Below are positions 9,301 through 16,663 of a DNA stretch of 64,000 nt, piece by piece. Made by a program: the position numbers and the translations under genes. Source of the stretch: Streptomyces sp. SUK 48 (GTDB lineage: Bacteria > Actinomycetota > Actinomycetes > Streptomycetales > Streptomycetaceae); contig NZ_CP045740.1 of NCBI RefSeq assembly GCF_009650765.1, forward strand, positions 5,680,001-5,744,000, read 5' to 3'. Position 1 is the stretch's first letter; every line of letters begins with the position of its first letter. The notes below the pieces were generated by a model. The model was not told the origin of the DNA, searched no databases, and saw only the letters and a list, made by a program, of their open reading frames with translations.

Positions 9301-9645
9301 TCAGGAGTTTCCGGGTGCCTGCCCCTCGTGGGCGTGCTTCAGGCGGCTGCGGGCCTGCATGCGCTGTTCGGCCGCGACCTCGGCCCAGAAGCGGTGGGTG
9401 CTGATGAACACCGCGAGTTCGTGTTCGCGGCGGCGGAGCTTCTCCACCTCGGCCTGTTCGTCGGCCGTCCAGCCCGGGGAGGCGGGGCGCTCCGCCTTGC
9501 GCCATCCGTTGTCGTCACTGAAGCCGTCGACCGGCTCGACCGACCAGGGCAGCCGCCTGAGCAGGGCCGACAGCTCGGCCCTGACCTGGTGCAGCTCCTC
9601 CTGACCGGCGAGGAGGTCACTGGGGAATTGGTAGGTCGTAGCCAC
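9301..9645 (-). CDS. conserved hypothetical protein, helical
   Basis: A 114-residue soluble protein with a GTG start. Most of it is predicted helix, with heptad-like regions LLAGQEELHQVRAELSALLRRL and EQAEVEKLRRREHELAVFISTHRFW. No domain is recognised and there is no signal peptide or membrane segment. It sits 51 bases after helR on the same strand, so it could be read through from the helR promoter. Confidence 0.65.
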   Translation of the reverse strand: MATTYQFPSDLLAGQEELHQVRAELSALLRRLPWSVEPVDGFSDDNGWRKAERPASPGWTADEQAEVEKLRRREHELAVFISTHRFWAEVAAEQRMQARSRLKHAHEGQAPGNS

Positions 9646-9696
9646 ACGGCAATGGTACGCCTGTTCGATTTACGGTTGCGAGGTCGATCGAGAGGT

Positions 9697-11913
9697 TCAT
9701 CCGAACGGGCGTTCATCGACGGCGGGGGCGGCGGAGGGGACAACGGTGGTGACGTCGGTCTCCGGGGCCGGGCTCGTGAGGATGACCAGCTGCCGGGTGG
9801 CCCGGGTCATCGCCACATAGCGGTCCACCGCGCCCGTGACACCCTCCCCGAACCGCTCCGGGTCGACCAGGACGACCAGATCGAACTCAAGGCCCTTCGA
9901 CAGGCTGGGGGTCAGGGAGCGGACGCGGGGGCTCGTCGGACGGAAGTCCGGGGCGCCGATGACACAGGCGGTGCCCTCGGGGTGGGCGGCGAGCCAGTCG
10001 TCGAGGACCGCGGCCAGCTCGGCCGCCGCGCCGCGGCGCACCGGCAGGCCGTTGCCGCGGATCGAGGTCGGCACGTTGGCGTCCGGCAGCGCGGCCCGTA
10101 CGACCGGCTCGGCCTCCGCCATGATCTCCTTCGGCGTACGGTAGTTGACGGTCAGACCGGCCAACTCGACCCGGCCGAAGCCGATACGGGCGAGCCGCTC
10201 CTGCCAGGACTCGGTGAAGCCGTGCCGGGCCTGGGCGCGGTCGCCGACGATGGTGAAGCTGCGCGAGGGGCACCGCGACAGCAGCATCTGCCATTCCGCG
10301 TCGGTGAGTTCCTGTGCCTCGTCCACCACGATGTGCGCGAACGGGCCCGCGAGCGCGTCCGGTTCGGCGGTGGGCAGCACCGTCTCGTCGATCAGGGCGT
10401 CCCGCAGATCCTGTCCGTGCAGCATCGTCACCGCCCCCTCGCCGTCGTGGTCGGCCTGGAGCATGTTGTCGATGACCCCGGCCATCCGCGCGTGTTCGGC
10501 GGCGACGGCCGCCTTGCGCCGGCGTTCGCGCACCGCTGCCTTCGGGTCGCCGAGCCGCTGCCGTGCCGCGTCCAGGAACGGCAGGTCGGACACCGTCCAC
10601 GCCTGGGCGTCCGGGCGCCGCAGCAGTCGTACCTCCTCGGGGGTGAGCCAGGGGGCGCACAGCCGCAGGTACGCCGGTACCGACCAGAGGTCGCCGACGA
10701 GGTCGGCCGCCTCCAGCAGGGGCCAGGAGCGGTCGAAGGCCGTGCGCAGCTCCCGGTCGCCCGCCAGCGATCTGCGCAGGAGTTCGGTGGGGGCGCCGTC
10801 GTGCCGGTCGGTCAGGAGGGTGAGGAGTTCGTCCCAGACCTGGGCGCGTGCCTCGTTGTGCGGGGTGCCGGGCTCGGCCGCGTCGAACGCCGACTCCCAG
10901 TCGGAGACGGTCACTTCGAGCTCGCCCCAGGGGGTGGTGACCTTCGACGGCTCGGTGGGCGGCTCCTCGTAGAACCGTACGGCCCGCTCGATCGCCCCCA
11001 CCAGCCGTGCGGACGCCTTCAGCCGGGCGACCCCGGGGTCGGGCTCGGTGCGCGCGGCGGCGCCCTCGGCGACGAGGTCCCGCAGGACGCAGGTCCGCAC
11101 GCCCTCCTCGCCGAGGCTCGGCAGCACATCGGAGACGTACGCCAGGTACGGCCGGTGCGGGCCGACGAACAGCACGCCGCCGCGCCGGTGGCCGAGGCGC
11201 GGGTCGGAGTAGAGGAGGTAGGCGGCGCGGTGCAGGGCGACGACCGTCTTGCCGGTGCCGGGGCCGCCGTCCACGACGAGGGCGCCGCGCGAGCCCGCCC
11301 GGATGATGGCGTCCTGGTCGGCCTGGATGGTGCCGAGCACGTCGCGCATCCGCGGTGAGCGCTCGCCGCCCAGGCTCGCGATGAACGCCGACTGGTCGTC
11401 CAGCGCGGCGTGCCCGTCCAGCGCGTCCGGGGCGAACACCTCGTCCCAGTAGTCGCGGATACGGCCGTCCGTCCAGCGGTATCTGCGGCGGCTCGCCAGG
11501 CCCATCGGGTTGCCGTGGGTGGCGCCGAAGAAGGGTTCCGCGGCCGGGGAGCGCCAGTCCAGCAGCAGCCGGCGGCCGGTGTGGTCGGTGAGGCCGAGCC
11601 GGCCGACGTAGACCGGCTCGTCGGGGTGCTCGGCGCTCACCATGCGGCCGAGGCACAGGTCGAGGCCGAAGCGGCGCAGGGCGCGCAGGCGGGAGGTCAG
11701 CCGGTGCACCTCGGCGTCCCGGTCCAGCGCCTGGCGGCCCAGTCCGCCGGGGGCCCGGCGCTCCTGGTCGAGCCGGCCGGAGACCTCGGCGATGGTCCGC
11801 TCCAGGCAGCGCGCGATCGCCGCGAAGTGCGCCTCGTCGGTGGCGATCAGCTCCGGGGCGGCCTTGGCGGACAGGCGGTCGGGGAGGTCGAAGGCGCTGG
11901 TGGCGGTGGGCAC
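9697..11913 (-). CDS. helR: HelR-type RNA polymerase recycling ATPase (HelD family)
   Basis: A 738-residue superfamily-1 helicase-like ATPase. The conserved N terminus TSAFDLPDRLSAKA is followed by an antiparallel coiled coil that in HelD proteins enters the RNA polymerase secondary channel. Walker A is GGPGTGKTVVALH, the DEAQ box is VVDEAQELTD, and VNYRTPKEI, SKGLEFDLVVLV and YVAMTRATR are the later helicase motifs. HelR proteins in actinobacteria displace rifamycins from RNA polymerase and give tolerance. The GTG at 11913 is chosen because GGAG lies upstream and TSAFDLPD is the family N terminus; the frame stays open to 12231 through low-complexity Pro-rich sequence that is probably untranslated leader. 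A rifamycin-associated-element-like palindrome lies 192 bases upstream. Confidence 0.92.
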   Translation of the reverse strand: MPTATSAFDLPDRLSAKAAPELIATDEAHFAAIARCLERTIAEVSGRLDQERRAPGGLGRQALDRDAEVHRLTSRLRALRRFGLDLCLGRMVSAEHPDEPVYVGRLGLTDHTGRRLLLDWRSPAAEPFFGATHGNPMGLASRRRYRWTDGRIRDYWDEVFAPDALDGHAALDDQSAFIASLGGERSPRMRDVLGTIQADQDAIIRAGSRGALVVDGGPGTGKTVVALHRAAYLLYSDPRLGHRRGGVLFVGPHRPYLAYVSDVLPSLGEEGVRTCVLRDLVAEGAAARTEPDPGVARLKASARLVGAIERAVRFYEEPPTEPSKVTTPWGELEVTVSDWESAFDAAEPGTPHNEARAQVWDELLTLLTDRHDGAPTELLRRSLAGDRELRTAFDRSWPLLEAADLVGDLWSVPAYLRLCAPWLTPEEVRLLRRPDAQAWTVSDLPFLDAARQRLGDPKAAVRERRRKAAVAAEHARMAGVIDNMLQADHDGEGAVTMLHGQDLRDALIDETVLPTAEPDALAGPFAHIVVDEAQELTDAEWQMLLSRCPSRSFTIVGDRAQARHGFTESWQERLARIGFGRVELAGLTVNYRTPKEIMAEAEPVVRAALPDANVPTSIRGNGLPVRRGAAAELAAVLDDWLAAHPEGTACVIGAPDFRPTSPRVRSLTPSLSKGLEFDLVVLVDPERFGEGVTGAVDRYVAMTRATRQLVILTSPAPETDVTTVVPSAAPAVDERPFG

Positions 11914-12104
11914 GGGAGGCTCCGGTTCGAGAGGGAGGAGGAGAGGAGGGGGAGGAGGGAGAGGAGGGGGAGGAGGGGGAGGAGGCGGAAGGGAGTGAGG
12001 GGGCCGTGCTCTCGGCTCCCCGGTTCCCCGGTTCGGAGGTTCGGTGGTTCTGCGGTTCGGTGTTTCGGCGGTTTTCGGGCCGGACGGGCGATTCTGCGGC
12101 ATCA
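11914..12104 (-). other. helR leader: polypyrimidine tract and octamer repeats
   Basis: About 190 bases between the palindrome and the helR start. Bases 11930-11995 are almost pure purine on the plus strand, hence a CU-rich tract in the transcript. Bases 12022-12077 are seven head-to-tail octamers of the form GGTTCGGT. No start with a good ribosome site lies in this part, although the helR frame stays open through it. Confidence 0.7.
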
Positions 12105-12129
12105 GGGGGGCCTTGCCGCAAGGCCCCCC
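12105..12129 (-). promoter_or_regulatory. rifamycin-associated element (RAE)-like palindrome
   Basis: GGGGGGCCTTGC and GCAAGGCCCCCC are perfect 12-base inverted repeats around one central base. This agrees with the RAE as I recall it (GGGGC..TTGC.GCAAG..CCCC), which controls rifamycin-inducible genes including helR in actinomycetes. A TATAGC-like -10 for the minus strand lies at about 12132-12137, so transcription would start next to or within the element. Confidence 0.85.
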
Positions 12130-12269
12130 GTGCGCTATATGTTGAAAGTGGCAAGGAGTCCTGTGACTTCCTTGCCTCTGCTTTTTCCGCCCGCGCCCCT
12201 CTCGGCCTCTCTCGCCCTCTCGCCCCCTCACCTCTTTCAGCGCTCCGGCCGCGGCGTGAGACTGAAGGC

Positions 12270-12518
12270 ATGTGCCGGAGTATCAAGACGCTGCGTCCGC
12301 CCGTGCTGCCCACCGAGGCCACGGAGGAGGACATCCACGCCGCCGCGCTGCAATACGTGCGCAAGGTCTCGGGCTTCCGCGCCCCCGCCGCCCACAACCG
12401 CGAGGTCTTCGACGCCGCCGTGGCCGCCGTCGCCCGCGCCACGGCCGAACTGCTCGGTGGCCTGGAGGTGCGCGGGCATGCGCCACGCGCTGTTACGGAA
12501 GCGGAAGAACGTCCGTAA
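12270..12518 (+). CDS. DUF2277 protein
   Basis: An 82-residue protein beginning MCRSIKTLRPP, with the DUF2277 core EEDIHAAALQYVRKVSGFRAP and AHNREVFDAAVAAVARAT. Family members are short, all-helical and widely conserved in actinobacteria and some proteobacteria; function is unknown. The ATG at 12270 has GAAGG just upstream. The frame is open further upstream but the family N terminus fixes the start. It is divergent from helR. Confidence 0.88.
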   Translation: MCRSIKTLRPPVLPTEATEEDIHAAALQYVRKVSGFRAPAAHNREVFDAAVAAVARATAELLGGLEVRGHAPRAVTEAEERP

Positions 12519-12519
12519 C
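12492..12519 (+). terminator. hairpin overlapping the DUF2277 stop codon
   Basis: GTTACGGA and TCCGTAAC form a perfect 8-bp stem around a 12-base loop, with the TAA stop inside the right arm. No T-run follows, so termination would rely on the hairpin alone. Confidence 0.45.
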
Positions 12520-12700
12520 ACCACGCCCGTAGCGTCCCTCGTGGCGCCTTTCCCGCGATCGATCCGGTCGGCCAGGGCGAGTTTCGGTCATATTTTCGGT
12601 TGCCCGCCCGTGCGCCCATGCCACCCTACATGCTGTCGGGTCAGGGGCAGGGCTCCCACCTGAAGTGGAACGCTGGCCAGAACTTGAACTTGCAAGCAAT

Positions 12701-12721
12701 GGTTAGGTGCACCTAACCTGT
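12701..12721. promoter_or_regulatory. iron-box-like palindrome (DmdR/IdeR type)
   Basis: GGTTAGGTGCACCTAACC is a perfect 18-base palindrome. Aligned from 12703, 13 of 19 positions agree with the DtxR/IdeR/DmdR consensus TTAGGTTAGGCTAACCTAA, including both TTAGGT and ACCT blocks. It sits 85 bases before the DoxX gene and could act as an iron-dependent operator. Confidence 0.55.
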
Positions 12722-12801
12722 ACCCCTCATTCGGTACCGCCACCCCCACCGGTCCGCCTGTCCCCGGCGGACTCGTCCGACACCGAGAGGGTCAACCTCC
12801 C

Positions 12802-13260
12802 ATGCCTTCCGCTCGCCTCAACTCCGCGCAGCCCTATGCCCTCGGGCTGTTCCGCATCGTCGTCGGCCTGCTCTTCACCGCGCACGGCGCCGCCTCGCTC
12901 TTCGGCGTCCTCGGCGGGGCCATGGGCACCCACGGCGGCACCGTGGCCACCGGCACCTGGCCCGGCTGGTACGCGGCCGTGATCCAGCTGGTCGCCGGCG
13001 CCCTGGTGCTCATCGGCCTCGGCACCCGCGGTGCCGCGCTGATCGCCTCCGGCTCGATGGCGTTCGCGTACTTCGACATCCACCAGCAGCACGCGCTGCT
13101 GCCCATCCAGAACGGCGGCGAGCCCGCGGTCATGTTCTGCTGGGCCTTCCTCCTGCTGGTCTTCACCGGTTCCGGCGCCTTCGGCCTCGACCGGCTCTTC
13201 GTCCGGCGCGCGGCGGCGCAGGACGAGCGCGTTCCGGAGCAGGCCCCGATAGCCGCGTGA
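12802..13260 (+). CDS. DoxX-family membrane protein
   Basis: A 152-residue protein with four membrane helices. The pattern ALGLFRIVVGLLFTAHGAASLFG at the N terminus and a central GWYAAVIQLVAGALVLIGLGTRGAALIASGSMAFAYF-type stretch match DoxX/SURF4-like proteins, some of which associate with redox or oxidase functions. The exact role is unknown. An iron-box-like palindrome upstream suggests iron-responsive expression, and a strong hairpin downstream suggests a monocistronic unit. Confidence 0.88.
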   Translation: MPSARLNSAQPYALGLFRIVVGLLFTAHGAASLFGVLGGAMGTHGGTVATGTWPGWYAAVIQLVAGALVLIGLGTRGAALIASGSMAFAYFDIHQQHALLPIQNGGEPAVMFCWAFLLLVFTGSGAFGLDRLFVRRAAAQDERVPEQAPIAA

Positions 13261-13283
13261 CGGGACCCTCCCGCGTCGTCCCC

Positions 13284-13322
13284 ACGGCGCCCCGCTCCGG
13301 CTCGGCCGGGGTGGGGCGCCGT
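13284..13322 (+). terminator. terminator after the DoxX gene
   Basis: ACGGCGCCCCGCTCCGGC, loop TCG, and GCCGGGGTGGGGCGCCGT form an 18-bp stem with two G-T pairs, 24 bases after the stop. There is no T-run, as is common in Streptomyces. Confidence 0.7.
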
Positions 13323-13417
13323 ACTGTTCGACCGGTTCCGTAGCCCCCCGCGCACCTCCTGTCACACCCTCGGCGTACGCTGTACGGCTGTCATCGGGGG
13401 AAGTAACAGGAGAAGAC

Positions 13418-14041
13418 GTGTTCGAGAGTGTGGGGTCGCTGGCGGCCGGACCGTGGATCTATGCCGTGGTGTCCCTGTCCGTGCTGCTCGACGTGTTCCT
13501 GCCGGTGCTGCCGAGCGGTGTGCTCGTCATCACGGCGGGCACCGCGGCGGCCGCGGGCTCGGGTGCGGCGACCGCCGCGACCGGCCGGGTCCCGCACGGG
13601 GTGCCGGATCTGCTGGCCCTGGTCCTGCTGGCCGCGGCGGCCTCGGTCCTCGGCGATCTGGTGGCCTACCGGCTGGCCTGGCGGGGCGGGGAGCGGCTGG
13701 ACCGCGCGATAGCCCGCTCCCGACGGCTGACCGTCGCGCAGGAACGTCTCGGTGACGCCCTCGCCCGCGGCGGCGGCGCGCTCGTCGTCCTCGCCCGCTT
13801 CGCGCCCGCCGGGCGCTCGGTCGTCTCCTTCTGTGCCGGCGCCGCTCACCGCAGGGCCCGCGACTTCCTCCCCTGGTCCGCCCTCGCCGGTCTGTCCTGG
13901 GCCGCCTACAGCGTCGCCCTCGGCTACTTCGGCGCCCGCTGGCTCGGCGCCACCTGGCTGGCGACCGGGGTGTCCCTGGCCGCGCTGTTCGGGGCGGGCG
14001 CGGCGGCGGGGTTCCTGGTGCGCAGGCAGCCCGCTTCCTGA
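13418..14041 (+). CDS. DedA/SNARE-associated (VTT-domain) membrane protein
   Basis: A 207-residue protein starting at GTG with AGGAGA upstream. It has about five hydrophobic segments. The feature PVLPSGVLVITAGT followed by VLGDLVAYRLAWRGGERLDR and FAPAGRSVVSFCAGAAHRRARDFLPWSALAGLSWAAY reproduces the DedA pattern with its re-entrant loops and conserved Arg. DedA proteins act as lipid scramblases or transporters in envelope homeostasis; the exact lipid is not known here. It appears to be a single-gene unit. Confidence 0.82.
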   Translation: MFESVGSLAAGPWIYAVVSLSVLLDVFLPVLPSGVLVITAGTAAAAGSGAATAATGRVPHGVPDLLALVLLAAAASVLGDLVAYRLAWRGGERLDRAIARSRRLTVAQERLGDALARGGGALVVLARFAPAGRSVVSFCAGAAHRRARDFLPWSALAGLSWAAYSVALGYFGARWLGATWLATGVSLAALFGAGAAAGFLVRRQPAS

Positions 14042-14067
14042 GGCCCCCGACCGCCGTGACTGGCGAG

Positions 14068-14098
14068 GAGCCCGGCCGGAGTCGCTCCGGCCGGGCTC
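14068..14098. terminator. bidirectional terminator between convergent genes
   Basis: GAGCCCGGCCGGAG, loop TCG, CTCCGGCCGGGCTC: a perfect 14-bp stem between the DedA-like gene (plus) and the HNH gene (minus). Confidence 0.85.
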
Positions 14099-14115
14099 GC
14101 GCGCGTGGGCCCGGG

Positions 14116-14760
14116 TCAGCAGCCCGAGAGGTCGTTCTGGAGCGCGGTCTTCTCCGCCGGGTCGACGGACAGGTTGTAGTAGTACTTCACCTGCACCCAG
14201 GCGCGGACGTACGTGCAGTCGTACGCGGTGCGGGACGGGATCCAGGTGGCCGGGTCCTGGTCGCCCTTGGACTGGTTGACGTTGTCGGTGACGGCGAGGA
14301 GCTGGGGGCGGGTGACGTCGTTGGCGAACGCCTGGCGCTGGGCGGTGGTCCACTTGCTCGCGCCGGAGTCCCAGGCTTCGGCCAGCGGCACCAGGTGGTC
14401 GATGTCCACGTCGGAGGCGGAGGTCCAGGTCGCGCCGTCGTACGGCGAGTACCAGCTGCCGCTGGTGGCGGTGCAGGCGGAGTTGGTGACGACGTTCGTG
14501 CCGTCCCGCTTGATGATGTACTCCCGGGTGTTGCAGGTGCCCTCGATGGTGATCCACGTCGGGAACTTGTCGCGGCTGTAACCGGTGCGGTCCTCGGCGG
14601 CGACGGTGAGCTGGGAGAGGTAGCCGCGGGCGGTGGACCCGCTGACCGGCGTCGGCAGGGCCGCGGAGGCGGTGGGGGAGTTGAACAGCGCGGCGGTGGC
14701 GACCAGGCCGGTGAGGCCGGCGAGGACACTGAGGCGTCGACGCGCGTAGAACTTGGGCAT
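14116..14760 (-). CDS. secreted HNH endonuclease-family protein (DUF1524-like)
   Basis: A 214-residue exported protein. The first 33 residues are a Sec signal peptide (RRRLSVLAGLTGLVATAAL, cleavage near ASA-AL). The mature part has the His-Me finger motif DIDHLVPLAEAWDSG, then FANDVTRPQLLAVTDNVNQSKGDQDPATWIP, where the later Asn and the D/E residues complete the nuclease site, and four Cys suited to disulphides. Such proteins are extracellular nucleases probably used for phosphate or nucleotide scavenging. The ATG has AAGGGAG upstream. A 16-base perfect palindrome overlaps its likely -35 region. Confidence 0.88.
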   Translation of the reverse strand: MPKFYARRRLSVLAGLTGLVATAALFNSPTASAALPTPVSGSTARGYLSQLTVAAEDRTGYSRDKFPTWITIEGTCNTREYIIKRDGTNVVTNSACTATSGSWYSPYDGATWTSASDVDIDHLVPLAEAWDSGASKWTTAQRQAFANDVTRPQLLAVTDNVNQSKGDQDPATWIPSRTAYDCTYVRAWVQVKYYYNLSVDPAEKTALQNDLSGC

Positions 14761-14857
14761 TGCTGAACTCCCTTGTGGGGGTGGGGTTTTGGGCCACGAG
14801 TCAGGGAATGCTCGCGACGTGGAGTTACCGGAGGGTGAGCGCCCGGTAAGAAGCTAG

Positions 14858-14873
14858 TGACATGATCATGTCA
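14858..14873 (-). promoter_or_regulatory. 16-bp palindromic operator overlapping a -35 box
   Basis: TGACATGATCATGTCA is a perfect palindrome. Read on the minus strand it is preceded by T to give TTGACA, a consensus -35, 17 bases before TCTTAC. A repressor bound here would block the HNH nuclease promoter, and it also lies upstream of the riboswitch on the other strand. Confidence 0.6.
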
Positions 14874-14918
14874 ATGCAAGGTCGAGGGAGGGACTTTGCC
14901 GTCCCGTATCATGGGGAG

Positions 14919-15028
14919 CGCAGAAGGGGAGTAGCTCTTCGCCGGACCGTCGACATACTGCTCAGCGAGCCTGAGCCGGCGCCCGGAGGCGGACCCTCGG
15001 TACCGCCAGCGAGACCTTCGGCAAAGCA
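14919..15028 (+). promoter_or_regulatory. yybP-ykoY manganese riboswitch
   Basis: The leader contains the two conserved loop blocks of this class: AAGGGGAGTAGCTC at 14924-14937 and the distal AGCGAGACCTT at 15008-15018. GAAGG and CCTTC pair to close P1. The middle (GTCGACATACTGCTCAG) fits the three-way junction arm. The class binds Mn2+ and turns on exporters of the MntP and UPF0016 families; the next gene, 110 bases downstream, is a UPF0016 member. Confidence 0.85.
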
Positions 15029-15137
15029 GTGCACGTCCGCGCGACCAGGCGCGGGCGCCGAGTGTGCTGCCGTGCCGAGGTGTCGTCGGAAGATGTATCG
15101 CACTCTCGGTGGGGTGGCCCCGACCGATTGAGGACCC

Positions 15138-15719
15138 TTGATCAGCATCACCGTGACGGCGCTCGTCTTCGGCGTCATCTTCCTCGCCGAACTGCCGGAC
15201 AAGACCGCGCTCGCCGGCCTCGTGCTCGGCACCCGCTACCGCGCCAGTTACGTCTTCGCGGGCGTCGCCGCGGCCTTCCTGGTGCATGTCGTGCTCGCGG
15301 TGGCCGCGGGCAGTGTGCTCACCCTGCTGCCCCAGCGGCTCGTGCACGCCATCACCGGCCTGCTCTTCCTCGGCGGCGCCGCGATGCTGCTGTTCGCCAA
15401 GGGCGAGGAAGAGGAGGAGATCAAGAAGCCCGCCGACCAGTCCTTCTGGAAGGTCGCGGGTACGGGCTTCATGCTCATCCTGGTCGCCGAGTTCGGCGAT
15501 CTCACCCAGATCATGACCGCCAACCTCGCCGCCCGCTACGACGACCCGATCTCCGTCGGCCTCGGCGCGGTGCTCGGTCTGTGGGCCGTCGCGGGTCTCG
15601 GCATCGTGGGCGGAAAGGCCCTGATGAAGAAGGTGCCGCTGCGGCTGATCACGCAGATCGCGGCGCTGCTGATGCTGGGTCTCGGCGCCTGGAGCCTGTA
15701 CGAGGCGGTCGCGGGCTGA
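15138..15719 (+). CDS. UPF0016/GDT1-family manganese exporter
   Basis: A 193-residue integral membrane protein with six or seven helices arranged as two repeats. The two signature ExGDxT motifs are present as ELPDKT near the N terminus and EFGDLT in the second half; the first carries Pro in place of Gly. The acidic residues form the cation site in this Ca/Mn transporter family (human TMEM165, yeast Gdt1, bacterial MneA). An acidic cytoplasmic loop (KGEEEEEIKK) separates the halves. The manganese riboswitch in the leader supports Mn2+ efflux as the function. Confidence 0.9.
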   Translation: MISITVTALVFGVIFLAELPDKTALAGLVLGTRYRASYVFAGVAAAFLVHVVLAVAAGSVLTLLPQRLVHAITGLLFLGGAAMLLFAKGEEEEEIKKPADQSFWKVAGTGFMLILVAEFGDLTQIMTANLAARYDDPISVGLGAVLGLWAVAGLGIVGGKALMKKVPLRLITQIAALLMLGLGAWSLYEAVAG

Positions 15720-15889
15720 GCTGAACGCCGGGTGAATCATCGCGGGGGGCGGTGGCGGGAAGGCCGCCGGGTTTTGTACCGTAGAAAAACAAAGTGGCTC
15801 CCGCCCGTTTTCCCTGACCGGCGGGCGGGGCCGCCTTGTCCCTCCCCGCCGCATCCGTGCGGGGCCTCTCGTTCCTGGAGCAACTGCCG

Positions 15890-16564
15890 ATGACGGCCAC
15901 CCCCGCGCCCACCCCCACCGTCCTCGATGCCGGCGCCCTGCTGCTCGACATGGACGGCACCCTCGTCAACTCGGATGCCGTGGTCGAACGCGTCTGGCGG
16001 CGCTGGGCGGGGCGGCACGGACTGGACGGCGACGCCGTGATGAAGGTCGTGCACGGCCGCCAGGGTCACGCCACGATGGCCGCGCTGCTGCCCCAGCGGC
16101 CCGTGGAGCAGAACCTCGCCGAGAACGCGCGCATGCTCGCCGAGGAGACCGCCGACATGGACGGCGTGGTCGAGATCGCCGGGGCTGCCGTCTTCCTGGC
16201 CGCGCTGCGTGAGCTGCCGCACGCCCTGGTGACCTCGGCGGACGTCGGCCTGTCCACCGCCCGGATGAACGCGGCGGGGCTGCCGCTGCCCGAGGTCCGG
16301 GTCACCGCCGAATCGGTCGGCGCGAGCAAGCCGGACCCCGAGGGCTTCCTCAAGGGCGCGGCGGAACTGGGCATCGCCCCGGCCGAGTGCGTCGTCTTCG
16401 AGGACTCCGGCGCGGGCATCGCGGCGGGACGCGCCGCGGGAATGGTCGTGGTGGGCGTGGGGCCCCGGGCGGCCGCGCACGGTCCCGATGTGGTCGTGCC
16501 CGATCTGACGTGCGTGCGGGTGGAGGGTGTGCCCGGGGGCGGCATCCGGCTGCACATCGGCTGA
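15890..16564 (+). CDS. HAD-family sugar-phosphatase-like hydrolase
   Basis: A 224-residue HAD hydrolase. Motif I DMDGTLVNSD holds the nucleophile Asp and the acid/base Asp; motif II is VTSAD, motif III Lys in GASKPDPEGF, and motif IV EDSGAGIAAGRAAGM. This is the beta-phosphoglucomutase/2-deoxyglucose-6-phosphatase/glycerol-3-phosphatase type (cap between motifs I and II). The ATG at 15890 has GGAG nine bases upstream and the family start is near here; an in-frame start at 15836 is less likely. The physiological substrate cannot be read from sequence. Confidence 0.88.
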   Translation: MTATPAPTPTVLDAGALLLDMDGTLVNSDAVVERVWRRWAGRHGLDGDAVMKVVHGRQGHATMAALLPQRPVEQNLAENARMLAEETADMDGVVEIAGAAVFLAALRELPHALVTSADVGLSTARMNAAGLPLPEVRVTAESVGASKPDPEGFLKGAAELGIAPAECVVFEDSGAGIAAGRAAGMVVVGVGPRAAAHGPDVVVPDLTCVRVEGVPGGGIRLHIG

Positions 16565-16600
16565 CGGCCGCAAGCTCCGGGGCGTACAAGGGGTCGACGG

Positions 16601-16663
16601 CCCCTACGGCCCCTACGGCCCCTACGGCCCCTACGGCCCCTACGGCCCCTACGGCCCCTACGG
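16601..16663. repeat. 9-bp tandem repeat, 7 perfect copies
   Basis: Seven exact head-to-tail copies of CCCCTACGG, followed by a partial CCCC. The stop codon of the next minus-strand gene falls inside the last copy, so the array occupies its 3' untranslated region, 37 bases from the end of the HAD gene. Confidence 0.97.

Noticed and set aside
16601..16663. Plus-strand YGPYGP-repeat protein
   Set aside because: The frame is created by the 9-bp array; no ribosome site or start gives a credible gene.
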